Of a stretch of DNA of 34,457 nt, positions 23,409 to 32,166 are shown piece after piece (within the stretch, counting starts at the first letter, position 1; each line of letters begins with the position of its first letter). Made by a program: the position numbers and the translations under genes. The notes under the pieces are model-generated. The model was not told where the DNA came from and did not search any database. It saw only the letters and a list, made by a program, of their open reading frames with translations. Where the stretch lies: the NCBI RefSeq assembly GCF_000282575.1, contig NZ_AKJA01000106.1:1-34457 (forward strand), written 5' to 3'. Source of the stretch: Herbaspirillum sp. YR522. GTDB lineage: Bacteria > Pseudomonadota > Gammaproteobacteria > Burkholderiales > Burkholderiaceae_D.

Positions 23409-24415
23409 GCCAGCACCTCCATCGATTCGGTTTGCCCGACGGCGTCGAGCTTGTGGCAGCGCGCCAGGTGCGGGTGCGTCGGGTCGCCCCGCACGGCCAT
23501 CGGCGGCTCGATCTCGCAACCGGCATCGGCCAGCGCGCAGCGATTGCGGAAGGTGCAGCCGGTCACCGTGCCCACCAGGCTCGGCACGACCCCCGCAATG
23601 GCCTGCAGGCGGCTGCCCGGCGGCGTCTTGCCGCGTACCGGGATGCAATTGAGCAAGCCGCGGGTGTAGGGATGGCGCGGCTGCCGGAACAGCTGCGCCA
23701 CCTCCGCGGTCTCGACCACCTGGCCGGCGTACATCACGGCCACCCGGTCGGCAATGCGCGAGACCACGCCCAGGTCGTGGGTGATGAAGATGACGGCGGT
23801 GCCGAATTCGCGCTGCAAGTCGCGGATCATGCGCAGGATCTGCGCCTGGATGGTCACGTCCAGCGCGGTGGTGGGTTCGTCGGCGATGATCAGGTCGGGG
23901 CTGCACATGAGCGACATGGCAATCATCACGCGCTGGCGCAGCCCGCCGGAGAGTTGGTGCGGATACTGCCGCAGGCGGTCTTCGGCGTTGGCGATACCGG
24001 TGCGATGCAACAAATAGAGCGCGCGCTCGCGCGCTTCGGCCCGGCTCACCCCGGACTGCTGCAGCAAGGCCTCGCACAATTGGTTGCCCAGCGTATAGGC
24101 CGGGTTGAGCGAGGTCATCGGCTCCTGGAAGATCATCGCCATGCGCTTGCCGCGCAATTGCATCAACTGCCGTTCGTGCAAGCCCATCAGGTCGACACCG
24201 TCGAAACTGACATGGTCGGCGCTGCACTGGGCGCGACGCGGCAACAGGCCCATCAAGGCCAGCGAGGTCATCGACTTGCCGCAGCCCGATTCGCCCACCA
24301 GGCACAGCATCTCGCCACGCCGCACCTGGAAATCGATCCCGCGCACCGCATGCAGCATGCCGTTCCCGGTGGGCAGGTCGACCCGCAGGTTCTTCACATC
24401 GAGCAATACACTCAT
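23405..24415 (-). CDS. Oligopeptide ABC transporter ATPase (DppD/OppD type)
   Basis: The first ATPase of the importer, 336 residues. Walker [12 protein letters not shown], signature [15 protein letters not shown], Walker [13 protein letters not shown] and switch His in [12 protein letters not shown]. The C-terminal oligopeptide-transporter region ([12 protein letters not shown]) is followed by cysteines in [15 protein letters not shown] and ARCHK, a pattern known from DppD/OppD proteins and in some shown to bind an iron-sulphur cluster. Its stop overlaps the DppF start (ATGA). Confidence 0.94.
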   Translation of the reverse strand: MSVLLDVKNLRVDLPTGNGMLHAVRGIDFQVRRGEMLCLVGESGCGKSMTSLALMGLLPRRAQCSADHVSFDGVDLMGLHERQLMQLRGKRMAMIFQEPMTSLNPAYTLGNQLCEALLQQSGVSRAEARERALYLLHRTGIANAEDRLRQYPHQLSGGLRQRVMIAMSLMCSPDLIIADEPTTALDVTIQAQILRMIRDLQREFGTAVIFITHDLGVVSRIADRVAVMYAGQVVETAEVAQLFRQPRHPYTRGLLNCIPVRGKTPPGSRLQAIAGVVPSLVGTVTGCTFRNRCALADAGCEIEPPMAVRGDPTHPHLARCHKLDAVGQTESMEVLA

Positions 24416-24427
24416 GGTTCTCTCCGG

Positions 24428-25345
24428 TCAGTTGCGGCCGTCGGGCGCGTTGACATCGCGGATGCCATCGCCCACCAGGTTGATCGCCAGCACCAGCATC
24501 GCCAGCGCCAGGCCGGGGATCACGATCACCCAGGGCTTGAAGAACATGTAGGACTTGCCCTCCGACACCATCAAGCCCCAGGACGGCGTCGGCGGCTGCA
24601 CGCCCAATCCGAGGAACGACAGCGTCGCTTCGAGCAGGATCGCGTGGGCCATTTCCAGCGTGGCCACCACGATCAGCGCGCCCATGATGTTGGGCACGAT
24701 CTCGCGCAGCAGGATATAGGGCGTGGAGGCGCCGATGGCCTTGGCCGCGGCAATGAATTCGGCATCCCGAATCTGCTGCGTGGCCGAGCGGGTGACCACC
24801 GCAAAGCGGTCCCACAGCAGCAGGCCCAGCAGGACGATCACCACCTTCAGCGAGCCGCCCACCAGCGAGGCCATGGCCAGCGCCACCAGCACCACCGGCA
24901 TGGCCAGGCGAGTGGTGATGAGGTAGCTGATGACGGCATCGACCCGACCGCCGAAGTAGCCAGCCAGCACCCCGAGGGTAGTGCCGATGAGACCCGAGAT
25001 GAGCGCCGCGGCGGCACCGATCATCAGTGACACCCGGGCGCCGTAGATCAGCCGCGACAGGTAGTCGCGGCCCAGCTTGTCGGTACCGAGCACATGTTCC
25101 CAACTGCCCGACGCATGCCAGACCGGCGGGATCAGGCGCGCCGAGACGTTCTGGTCGAACGGGTCGTGCGGCGCCAGCCAGGGTGCCATCGCCGCCGCCA
25201 GCACCATCAATGCCAGCACCACCGCGCCCAGCACCAGGCCGCGATGGCCCAGGACCCGGTTGAGCTGGCGGCGCCATGGCGGGGTCGGCTTGAGTGCGCC
25301 CTGCAACAGGCTCGCGGCCGGCAAGCTGGAAGAAGTGGTGGTCAT
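24428..25345 (-). CDS. Peptide ABC transporter permease (DppC type)
   Basis: An inner membrane permease of 305 residues with an N-terminal cytoplasmic leader, a first membrane helix (about 36-54) and five more. The N-terminal OppC-type motif and the LGTDKLGRDYLSRLIYGARV segment typical of DppC are present; the ATPase-contact loop reads EFIAAAKAIGASTPYILLRE (EAA motif). AGGAG lies five bases before the ATG. Confidence 0.93.
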   Translation of the reverse strand: MTTTSSSLPAASLLQGALKPTPPWRRQLNRVLGHRGLVLGAVVLALMVLAAAMAPWLAPHDPFDQNVSARLIPPVWHASGSWEHVLGTDKLGRDYLSRLIYGARVSLMIGAAAALISGLIGTTLGVLAGYFGGRVDAVISYLITTRLAMPVVLVALAMASLVGGSLKVVIVLLGLLLWDRFAVVTRSATQQIRDAEFIAAAKAIGASTPYILLREIVPNIMGALIVVATLEMAHAILLEATLSFLGLGVQPPTPSWGLMVSEGKSYMFFKPWVIVIPGLALAMLVLAINLVGDGIRDVNAPDGRN

Positions 25346-25375
25346 GACGGCTCCTGTGGACGGGACGGTACGCGG

Positions 25376-26293
25376 TTAGCGGGTACGGATGCGCGGATCG
25401 AGCAGCGCATTGATGACATCGGCCACGAAGGTCAAGCCGATATAGAACATGGCGATCAGCAGCACCACCGCCTGCACGACCGGGTAATCGTTGCGCGAGA
25501 TGGCGTCCCAGGCCAGTTGCCCCAGCCCCTGCATCGAATAGACCGATTCGATCACCACCGAACCGCCCAGCATGAAGCCCAGCTCCACCGCCGCCAGCGC
25601 CACTACCGGGATGACCGCATTGCGCAGCGCGTGCTTGAACACCACCCGCGAACGCGACAGTCCCTTGGCGCGCGCGGTGCGGATGTAGTCCGACCCCAGC
25701 ACCTCCAGCATGCCCGAGCGGGTCAGCCGCATCATGGCGGGCATCGCGTAGTAGCCCAGCGCCACGGCCGGCAGCACGAAATGTTGCCAGCTCTCGTTAC
25801 CGGCCACCGGCAGCCAGTGCAACGTGACCGCGAACACCAGGATCAGCGTCAGGCCAAACCAGAAGCTGGGCATGGCCTGACCGACCACGGCGATCATCAG
25901 TGCGATGCGGTCGAGCCAGGTATCGCGGTAGAGCGCCGCCAGCACCCCCAGGGGGATGGCCACCAGGATGGCCAGCAGCAAGGCGCTGCCGCCCAGCTTG
26001 AAGGTGATCGGCAAGCGCTCGGCGATCATCTCCATCACCGGTCCCTGGAAGTAGAAGGACTTGCCGAAATCCAGTTGCACCGCGCGGCTGAGCCAATCGA
26101 TGTACTGCACCGTCATCGGCCGGTCCAGCCCGAACTGGACCCGGATCGTCTCGACCTGGGCGGCACTGGCCTCGGGCCCGGCGATGGCGGTGGCCAGGTC
26201 GCCCGACATGTGCAGCAGCGAAAAACTGACCACGGACACCGTCAGCGCCACGCACAGGGCGATAAGCAGTCGGCGCAGTATGTAGATCAACAT
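25376..26293 (-). CDS. Peptide ABC transporter permease (DppB type)
   Basis: An inner membrane permease of 305 residues. MLIYILRRLLIALCVALTVS is the typical DppB/GsiC start; the contact loop reads DYIRTARAKGLSRSRVVFKH (EAA motif). Six membrane helices are expected. The start at 26293 has AAGGG upstream and fits the family; a longer frame exists but would add an unsuitable leader. It lies 102 bp after the binding protein gene, with a strong hairpin between. Confidence 0.93.
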   Translation of the reverse strand: MLIYILRRLLIALCVALTVSVVSFSLLHMSGDLATAIAGPEASAAQVETIRVQFGLDRPMTVQYIDWLSRAVQLDFGKSFYFQGPVMEMIAERLPITFKLGGSALLLAILVAIPLGVLAALYRDTWLDRIALMIAVVGQAMPSFWFGLTLILVFAVTLHWLPVAGNESWQHFVLPAVALGYYAMPAMMRLTRSGMLEVLGSDYIRTARAKGLSRSRVVFKHALRNAVIPVVALAAVELGFMLGGSVVIESVYSMQGLGQLAWDAISRNDYPVVQAVVLLIAMFYIGLTFVADVINALLDPRIRTR

Positions 26294-26358
26294 GGGCGAT
26301 CCCTTCGGCAATACGATTGTCTTTCGGCTACGAAAAAAGCCAACGGCGAACTGGCAAG

Positions 26359-26392
26359 CTGTCCACACTTCCCGGCGGGGGAGTGTGGACAG
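26359..26392 (-). repeat. Intercistronic stem-loop between binding protein and permease genes
   Basis: CTGTCCACACT (26359-26369) pairs perfectly with AGTGTGGACAG (26382-26392), and the inner bases add four more pairs (one G-T), leaving a four-base loop. There is no T-run, so it is not a classical terminator. In many ABC importer operons such a stem-loop after the binding protein gene protects the upstream mRNA, giving more binding protein than permease. Confidence 0.6.
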
Positions 26393-26395
26393 GTT

Positions 26396-27934
26396 CTATT
26401 TCCAGGACGCTTCGTAGAAACGGGGAAGTTCGTCCGGGTAGCCCTGGAACTTCAACTGCGCATTGAAGGCGTAATAGGTCGAGTACGAAAACAGCGGCGC
26501 CATGTAGGCCTGCCTGGAGATCAATTCCAGTGCCTTGCTGTAGCTGCTCTTGCGCACCGCCGGATCGGTCGAGGTGTCGCCCGCCTGCACCAGCTGCTGC
26601 AGTTGCGGGTCCTTGGTGATGTCGTCGGCGCTGCCCTTGAAGAACACGCCGGCGAAGGCCGAGGTGTCGTTCATCGAGAACGAGCCCCAGGCCTGGAAGG
26701 TCATCGGCGTCTTGCCGCTGCGGTACTCGTTCTGCAGGGCGGCGAACTTCAGGTAATGCAGGCGCGCGCGGATGCCGACCTTGTGCAGGTCGCCGATGAT
26801 CGCTTCGGCCACTTCGCGCTCGCGGTAGGCGTAGATGTCGGTATCGAAACCGTTGGCGTAGCCGGCGGCGGCCAGCAGTTCCTTGGCCTTGGCCACGCCA
26901 TGGTCGTACTTGATGGCGGCATTGGTGTCGCAGCCGAACTGGGTGCGGAAACAGGCGGTATAGACTGGCTGGCTGCCGCCGCGCATCAGGTTATCTGCGA
27001 TGCCCTTGCGATTGATCGCATAGTTGACCGCCTGGCGCACCCGCAGGTCCTTGAAAGGCGAATTGGCCGAGGACGAACCGGTGGCGTCGAGCGTGACGAA
27101 ACCGACCCGCATGGTTTCACCGCTCTGCACCGCCAGCTTGGGATTGCCCTTGAGCGAATCGGCCTGGTCGGGCGGTACCCGCCAGATCCAGTCCACGGCA
27201 CCGGTCATCAGTTGCGCCGCGCGGGTTTCCGGATCGGGGATCACCATGAACCTGATGTTGCCGATGCTGGGCTGGCCTTGCGGGCTGTCCTTGAAGTAGG
27301 CGGTGTTCTTGACCAGCGTCACGCCCTGCCCCGGCGTGACGCTGGTGACCTTGTAGGGGCCGGTGCCGACCGGCGCCTTGGCAAAGGCATCCAGCCCGAC
27401 CTTCTTGAAATAGGCGCCGGGATAGATCGGCAACGGGCCGGCCAGGTATTCGAGCGCGGCCGGGAAAGGCGCCTTCATGTTGATGCGCACCTTGTAGTCG
27501 CCCAGCTTGTCGACACTGTTGATCCAGTCGGTGTTCTGCCGGGTGACCGCCTTGGAGTCGGGCGCTACCACGTAGTTGAATGTAAACACCACATCGTCGG
27601 CACTGAACTTGTCGCCGTTCTGGAAGCTCACGCCCTGGCGCAGGTCGAGCACCAGCGCGGTGGGCGACTCCCACTTCCAGCCGGTGGCCAGTTGCGGCTT
27701 GTATTCGTTGGTCTTGGGGTCGCGATAGACCAGGGTATCCCAGATCAGGTGGGCCAGGATCACGCCTTCGCGCAGGTTGTTGTGGTATTGGCTGATGTTC
27801 TCGACCTCGCTGTCGGACGCATAGACCAGGGTGTCATTGGCCTTGTTGGCCATCGCCGACCACGATGCCATCGCACCGGCCACCAACAAGGCAACGCGCG
27901 AGCATGCCAGTACCGACTTCTTCATTGCGCTCAT
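26396..27934 (-). CDS. Peptide ABC transporter periplasmic binding protein (SBP_bac_5)
   Basis: The substrate-binding component of the importer, 512 residues. A signal peptide (KKSVLACSRVALLVAGAMAS, cut likely after SAMA at about residue 29) leads to a mature protein with the family patterns TLVYASDSEVENI, YKPQLATGWKWESPTALVLD and FQNGDKFSADDVVFTFNYV. The start at 27934 was chosen since AGGGG lies five bases before it and the signal peptide then has normal length; upstream frame extension is not coding. It is the first gene of the operon. Confidence 0.93.
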   Translation of the reverse strand: MSAMKKSVLACSRVALLVAGAMASWSAMANKANDTLVYASDSEVENISQYHNNLREGVILAHLIWDTLVYRDPKTNEYKPQLATGWKWESPTALVLDLRQGVSFQNGDKFSADDVVFTFNYVVAPDSKAVTRQNTDWINSVDKLGDYKVRINMKAPFPAALEYLAGPLPIYPGAYFKKVGLDAFAKAPVGTGPYKVTSVTPGQGVTLVKNTAYFKDSPQGQPSIGNIRFMVIPDPETRAAQLMTGAVDWIWRVPPDQADSLKGNPKLAVQSGETMRVGFVTLDATGSSSANSPFKDLRVRQAVNYAINRKGIADNLMRGGSQPVYTACFRTQFGCDTNAAIKYDHGVAKAKELLAAAGYANGFDTDIYAYREREVAEAIIGDLHKVGIRARLHYLKFAALQNEYRSGKTPMTFQAWGSFSMNDTSAFAGVFFKGSADDITKDPQLQQLVQAGDTSTDPAVRKSSYSKALELISRQAYMAPLFSYSTYYAFNAQLKFQGYPDELPRFYEASWK

Positions 27935-28242
27935 TCCAACCCCTTTTCTGGTTCGTGTAAGGAAATGTTTGAAAAAACAGCGACGTCGAGGCCATACTAG
28001 GTCACCTTTTAGCGATGCCACAATTAGCAAATTTCTATGCCTGCCTTGCTGAAACGAGATGCCTGCCCTTGTGCACCACAATGAATTGATCGACGCCATC
28101 GGCCCGTCATGGGTCGACGGCACCTGCATGCGCGATTGCAGCAATTGGGCTGCATCCGACGCGCGCCGGATGCACCAAAGCCGTGAAGAACGCACCAATT
28201 AAAGCGGCCTAATCTTTTTTCAGTTTCGCCGGATCGAGGTCT
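27935..28242. promoter_or_regulatory. Divergent promoter region with operator-like repeat
   Basis: 308 bp separate the peptide operon from the divergent LysR gene. A perfect 8-bp inverted repeat (TGCATCCG at 28151-28158, CGGATGCA at 28167-28174; arms 16 bp apart centre to centre) lies about 70 bp before the LysR start and is a plausible binding site of that regulator. LysR-type regulators usually act from such shared regions. Confidence 0.45.
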
Positions 28243-29157
28243 ATGATGAAATCGCAACAACTGCAAGACACGGCGCTGCGCTACTTCCTGGAGGTGGTAC
28301 GCTGCGGCTCCATCAGTGAAGCATCGCAACGCCTCAACGTAGCCAGCTCAGCCATCAGTCGCCAGATCAGCAGCCTCGAGCAGGCCCTCGACACGGTCTT
28401 GTTCGAACGGCGTCCGCGCGGCATGGTGCTGTCGGCCGGTGGCGAGATGCTGGCCGCGCATGCGCGCAAGATGGCGCTGGAGGCCGACCGCGTGGTGGCC
28501 GACCTGCAGGCATTGAAGGGATTGCGTAGTGGGCGGGTGCGCTTGTCGGCCTCGGAAGGTTTCGCCATCGACTTCCTGCCGCGGCTGATCCACGGTTTCC
28601 AGGAGAAGTACCCGGGCTTCGTGTTCCAGGTGTTCGTGGGGGCGCCGGCGGCGGTATCGCGCCAGGTGCGCGAAGGCAACGCCGACATCGGACTGACCTT
28701 CACCCGCCTGCCCGAAGCCGAGATCAAGGTGGTGCATCGCCAGCCCGGCCCGATCTCGCTGGTGATGCGTCCGGACCATCCGTTGGCGCGCTTCAGGCAG
28801 GTGTCGCTGTCGCAGATCCGCCCCTATCCGATGGCGCTGCCGGACCCGACCACGACGCTGCGGCAGTTGTTCGATATCGCCTGCAGTCGACAGCAGATGG
28901 TGGTCGAGCCGGTGGTCACCAGCAATTACATCCAGACCCTGCACAACTACCTGCTCGACAACGACGCCCTGTCGATCACCGGCGAAGTCACCGTACGCTA
29001 CCGCATCGCCAGCGGCGAACTGGTGATAAGGCCGATTCGCGACTGCCCGCACGATGGCCGCTATATCGAGGTGCAGACCCTGGCGGGCCGCACCCTGCCC
29101 CGCAGCGTGGAGATTTTCCTCGACTACCTGGTGGCCGAGCTGAGCAAGGACCTGTGA
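28243..29157 (+). CDS. LysR family transcriptional regulator
   Basis: A 304-residue regulator with an N-terminal winged helix-turn-helix (about 9-68: YFLEVVRCGSISEASQRLNV, then SSAISRQISSLEQAL) and a C-terminal effector-binding domain of periplasmic-binding-protein fold (about 95-300). GAGG upstream fits best a start at 28246, the second of two adjacent ATGs. It is transcribed divergently from the peptide operon and therefore likely controls it, with an imported compound as effector. It ends four bases before the stop of the convergent efflux operon, and no terminator is seen between them. Confidence 0.93.
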   Translation: MMKSQQLQDTALRYFLEVVRCGSISEASQRLNVASSAISRQISSLEQALDTVLFERRPRGMVLSAGGEMLAAHARKMALEADRVVADLQALKGLRSGRVRLSASEGFAIDFLPRLIHGFQEKYPGFVFQVFVGAPAAVSRQVREGNADIGLTFTRLPEAEIKVVHRQPGPISLVMRPDHPLARFRQVSLSQIRPYPMALPDPTTTLRQLFDIACSRQQMVVEPVVTSNYIQTLHNYLLDNDALSITGEVTVRYRIASGELVIRPIRDCPHDGRYIEVQTLAGRTLPRSVEIFLDYLVAELSKDL

Positions 29158-29161
29158 GCCA

Positions 29162-30604
29162 CTACGACGGCGCCGACCAGCCCAGGCCCAGGGCCTTCTG
29201 GATGCCCACGAAACTGCGCGTCAGCGCCGCCTCGCCCTGCAACAGGTTCTGCTGCGCGCTGATCTGCTGGCGCGTGGTGTCGAGCAGCTCGATGAGGGTA
29301 CCGGTGCCTGCCGCATAGCGCTGGCGCGCCAGCACCAGTGCCTGGTCGGCCGAAGCCTTGGTGCGTGCCAGGGTGGCCACCGTAACGCGCCCATGACGGA
29401 AGCGGGACAATGAATCCTCGGCGTCGCGCAGGGCCTCCAGCACCGCCTGGCGGTATTTCATCTCGGCTTCGTCGCGCACCCGCTCGGCCTGGGTGACACG
29501 GGCGCTGTTGCGGCCGAAGTCGAGAAAATTCCAGCTCAGCATCGGCGCGCCGATGGCCGCGAAGTCGTCCAGCCGGGTCAGGTCGGACGGATGGGTGCCG
29601 CCCAGGCCGATGACGCCCAGCAACTTCAGGCTGGGATACCTGGCAGCCTCGGCCTGGCCGATCCTGGCGGTGTCGGCGGCCAGCGTGCGCTCGGCGGCCC
29701 GGATGTCGGGCCGCCGCCGCAACAGCGACGCCGGATCGCCCAGCGCCACCTCGGGTGGCGGCAAGGGCACCGGGGCCGGACCGGCCAGTTCGGTATCGAG
29801 CGCGCCGGGCGCCTGGCCCACCAGGGTGGCCAGCTGGTTCAGGAAGGCTTCCTTTTCGGCCTGCAGGGGCACCAGGTCGGCGCGGGTGCCATCCAGCTGG
29901 TTCTGGATGCGCAGGCGCTCCAGGGTGGACGCGGTACCGCGCTCGACCCGCTGGCTGGTCAATTGCAGCATGCGCTCCTGGGCCTGCACGGCGTCGTCAC
30001 CCAGCGCCAGCCGCAACTGCCGCTCGCGCAGGTTGATGTAGGCATTGGCCACTTCGGCGGCCAGGCTGACCTGGGCGTCGGCCAGCGTCGCCTGGGCCGC
30101 CTCGGCGCTGGCACCGACGGCCTGTATCGAACGCTGGTGCGCCCCGAACAGATCGATTTCCCAGGTGGCGTCGACGCCCAGGTTATACAGGTTGACGCGG
30201 CTGGCCGAGCCCGAAGAAGAGCCGTCCAGGCTGATCGGCGGCAGCCGCGCATGCGCGGCCAGGGCCGAGGCGCCGCCGCTGGGGCGGGCATTGGCCTGCT
30301 CCAGGTCGAGCGCGGCACGCGACTGCTGCAAGCGCGCACGGGCCGCGCCCAGGTTGGGATTGGCCGCCAGTGCGCGCTGCACCAGCGCGTCCAGCGTGGG
30401 GTCGTTCAGGGCAGTCCACCATTGGGCCAGCGGCGCGGCGGTGGTGCTGCTGCCGGCATCGGCACGCACGAAGCCGGCCGCGACGGCCTGGGGTGCCACC
30501 GCGGGCGGCCCTTGATAGTCGGGGCCGAGCGCGCAGCCGGCCAGCGCGGCGCACGCCAGTGCGACCACGAGGGGAACGAGAATGAGTCGGGATTGATTTG
30601 GCAT
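29162..30604 (-). CDS. Outer membrane efflux factor (NodT family lipoprotein)
   Basis: The outer membrane channel of a tripartite exporter, 480 residues. The signal peptide ends in a lipobox (ALAGC, Cys about 22), followed by GPDYQGPP, the usual start of NodT/OprM-type factors. Two repeated helical halves are recognisable: AQWWTALNDPTLDALVQRAL in the first, and RRRPDIRAAERTLAADTARI in the second. The frame is open far upstream, but the lipoprotein signal fixes the start at 30604. It is the last gene of the operon, 8 bp after the MFS gene. Confidence 0.93.
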   Translation of the reverse strand: MPNQSRLILVPLVVALACAALAGCALGPDYQGPPAVAPQAVAAGFVRADAGSSTTAAPLAQWWTALNDPTLDALVQRALAANPNLGAARARLQQSRAALDLEQANARPSGGASALAAHARLPPISLDGSSSGSASRVNLYNLGVDATWEIDLFGAHQRSIQAVGASAEAAQATLADAQVSLAAEVANAYINLRERQLRLALGDDAVQAQERMLQLTSQRVERGTASTLERLRIQNQLDGTRADLVPLQAEKEAFLNQLATLVGQAPGALDTELAGPAPVPLPPPEVALGDPASLLRRRPDIRAAERTLAADTARIGQAEAARYPSLKLLGVIGLGGTHPSDLTRLDDFAAIGAPMLSWNFLDFGRNSARVTQAERVRDEAEMKYRQAVLEALRDAEDSLSRFRHGRVTVATLARTKASADQALVLARQRYAAGTGTLIELLDTTRQQISAQQNLLQGEAALTRSFVGIQKALGLGWSAPS

Positions 30605-30612
30605 GATAGTCG

Positions 30613-32166
30613 TCAGTGGGCGTTGACCGGTTCGGCATTGCTGGGCAGCGGGCGCAGGAACAGCACCAGCGGCGTGACGCAGAGGATGATGACCCCCAGC
30701 AGCCAGAACAGGTCGGCATAGGTCATGGTGAGGGCCTGGGCCTGGATGGTGCTGCCGAGCAGGCCAATGGCGGTATCCGGTCCGCCCAGCAGGCGGCCCT
30801 GGGCGGCGATGGTCGATTGCACCAGTTCGGAGTTGGCCGACAGGCTTTCTTCCAGCCGCCGGCTGTGCAACCACAACCGCTGGTCCTGGATCACGGCGAT
30901 GCCAGCCAGGGCCAGCGATCCGCCCAGGTTGCGCGCGGCGCTGTAGAGCCCGGAGGCATCGCCGGCCTGCGAGGGCGGCACCGAACGGATCGCGGCCTGG
31001 TTCAGGAAGATCATCGCCAGCACCGTGCCCAATCCGCGCAGCAATTGCGAGGCGACGAACGATCCGCCGTAGGACAGCGGACTGAGGTCGGTCTCGAGGA
31101 AGGCCGAGAAGGCCAGCATCAAGAAGCCGGTGCCCACCGCCAGGCGAATGTCGATGCGCCGCATCAGCATCGGCACGAAGGGCATCATCAGGATCATCGG
31201 CACCCCCGAGAGCAGCACGATCACGCCCGATTGCAGCGAGTTGTAGCCGGCGATGCCCGACAGGAACTGCGGGATCACATAGGCCGTGCCATACAGCGCC
31301 ACGCCCACGATCATGGCCATCATCACCACCGAGCCGAACTGGCGGTCGCGCAGCAGTCGCAGCTGGATCACCGGGTGCCGGGCGCGGACCTGCCCCAGTC
31401 CCAGGAAGATGAAACCGATCACCGAGGTCAGCGCCAGCCAGCGGATGTCGGGCGAGGAGAACCACTGTTCGCGCTCGCCCTCCTCCAGCACCACCGTCAG
31501 CCCGCCCAGCCCCAGTGCCAGGCCGAGGATGCCCATCCAGTCCGCCTGGGCCAATTGCTCGAACTTGGGACGCTCGTAGGGAATCGCCACCAGCAGCAAC
31601 GTGACCAGCGCGATGCCGACCGGCACGTTGAGAAAGAACGCATAGTGCCAGCTGACGTTTTCGGTCAGCCAGCCCCCCAGCACCGGACCCAGCACCGGAC
31701 CCAGGATGGCGGTGGCGCCGAACATCGCATTGCCCACCGGCTGTTGCGCGCGCGGCAGCCGGGTGGCGATGATGGTCATGGCGGTGGGGATCAGGGCGCC
31801 GCCGGTGAAGCCCTGCCCGACCCGGCCCACGATCATCATCGGCAAGGTGGTCGACAGGCCGCACAGGATCGAGAACAGCGTAAACAGGCTGGCCGCCGCC
31901 AGCAGCAGCACCCGCAGGCCGAGCAGCCGTTCCAGCCAGGCCGACATCGGGATGATGACGATCTCGGCCACCAGGTAGGCGGTAGCGATCCAGGTGCCTT
32001 CGGTGCCGGAGGCGCCGATCTCGCCCTGGATGGTCGGTAGCGACGAGTTGACGATGGAGATATCGAGCGTGGCCATCAGGGCGCCCAGCGTACCGGCGGC
32101 CACCGCCAGCCAGGCGGCGGCGTCGGCCTTCTGGCCGTTGGCCGCGACTGCTGCCGGGGTGCTCAA
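30613..32166 (-). CDS. MFS drug efflux transporter (EmrB/QacA, DHA2 family)
   Basis: An inner membrane proton-driven exporter of 517 residues with 14 predicted membrane helices. Motifs of the DHA2 family are present: LDISIVNSSLPTIQGEIG in helix 1, the WIATAYLVAEIVIIPMSAWL stretch, and GPVLGPVLGGWLTENVSWHY (antiporter motif C region). It works with the HlyD-type adaptor and the NodT-type channel to pump toxic compounds across both membranes. The start overlaps the adaptor stop codon. Confidence 0.94.
   Translation of the reverse strand: MSTPAAVAANGQKADAAAWLAVAAGTLGALMATLDISIVNSSLPTIQGEIGASGTEGTWIATAYLVAEIVIIPMSAWLERLLGLRVLLLAAASLFTLFSILCGLSTTLPMMIVGRVGQGFTGGALIPTAMTIIATRLPRAQQPVGNAMFGATAILGPVLGPVLGGWLTENVSWHYAFFLNVPVGIALVTLLLVAIPYERPKFEQLAQADWMGILGLALGLGGLTVVLEEGEREQWFSSPDIRWLALTSVIGFIFLGLGQVRARHPVIQLRLLRDRQFGSVVMMAMIVGVALYGTAYVIPQFLSGIAGYNSLQSGVIVLLSGVPMILMMPFVPMLMRRIDIRLAVGTGFLMLAFSAFLETDLSPLSYGGSFVASQLLRGLGTVLAMIFLNQAAIRSVPPSQAGDASGLYSAARNLGGSLALAGIAVIQDQRLWLHSRRLEESLSANSELVQSTIAAQGRLLGGPDTAIGLLGSTIQAQALTMTYADLFWLLGVIILCVTPLVLFLRPLPSNAEPVNAH

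Noticed and set aside
23409-25277. Upstream extension of the DppF frame
   Set aside because: The frame stays open by GC bias only; the region is fully taken by the DppD and DppC genes in other frames, and the DppF homology begins at 23408.
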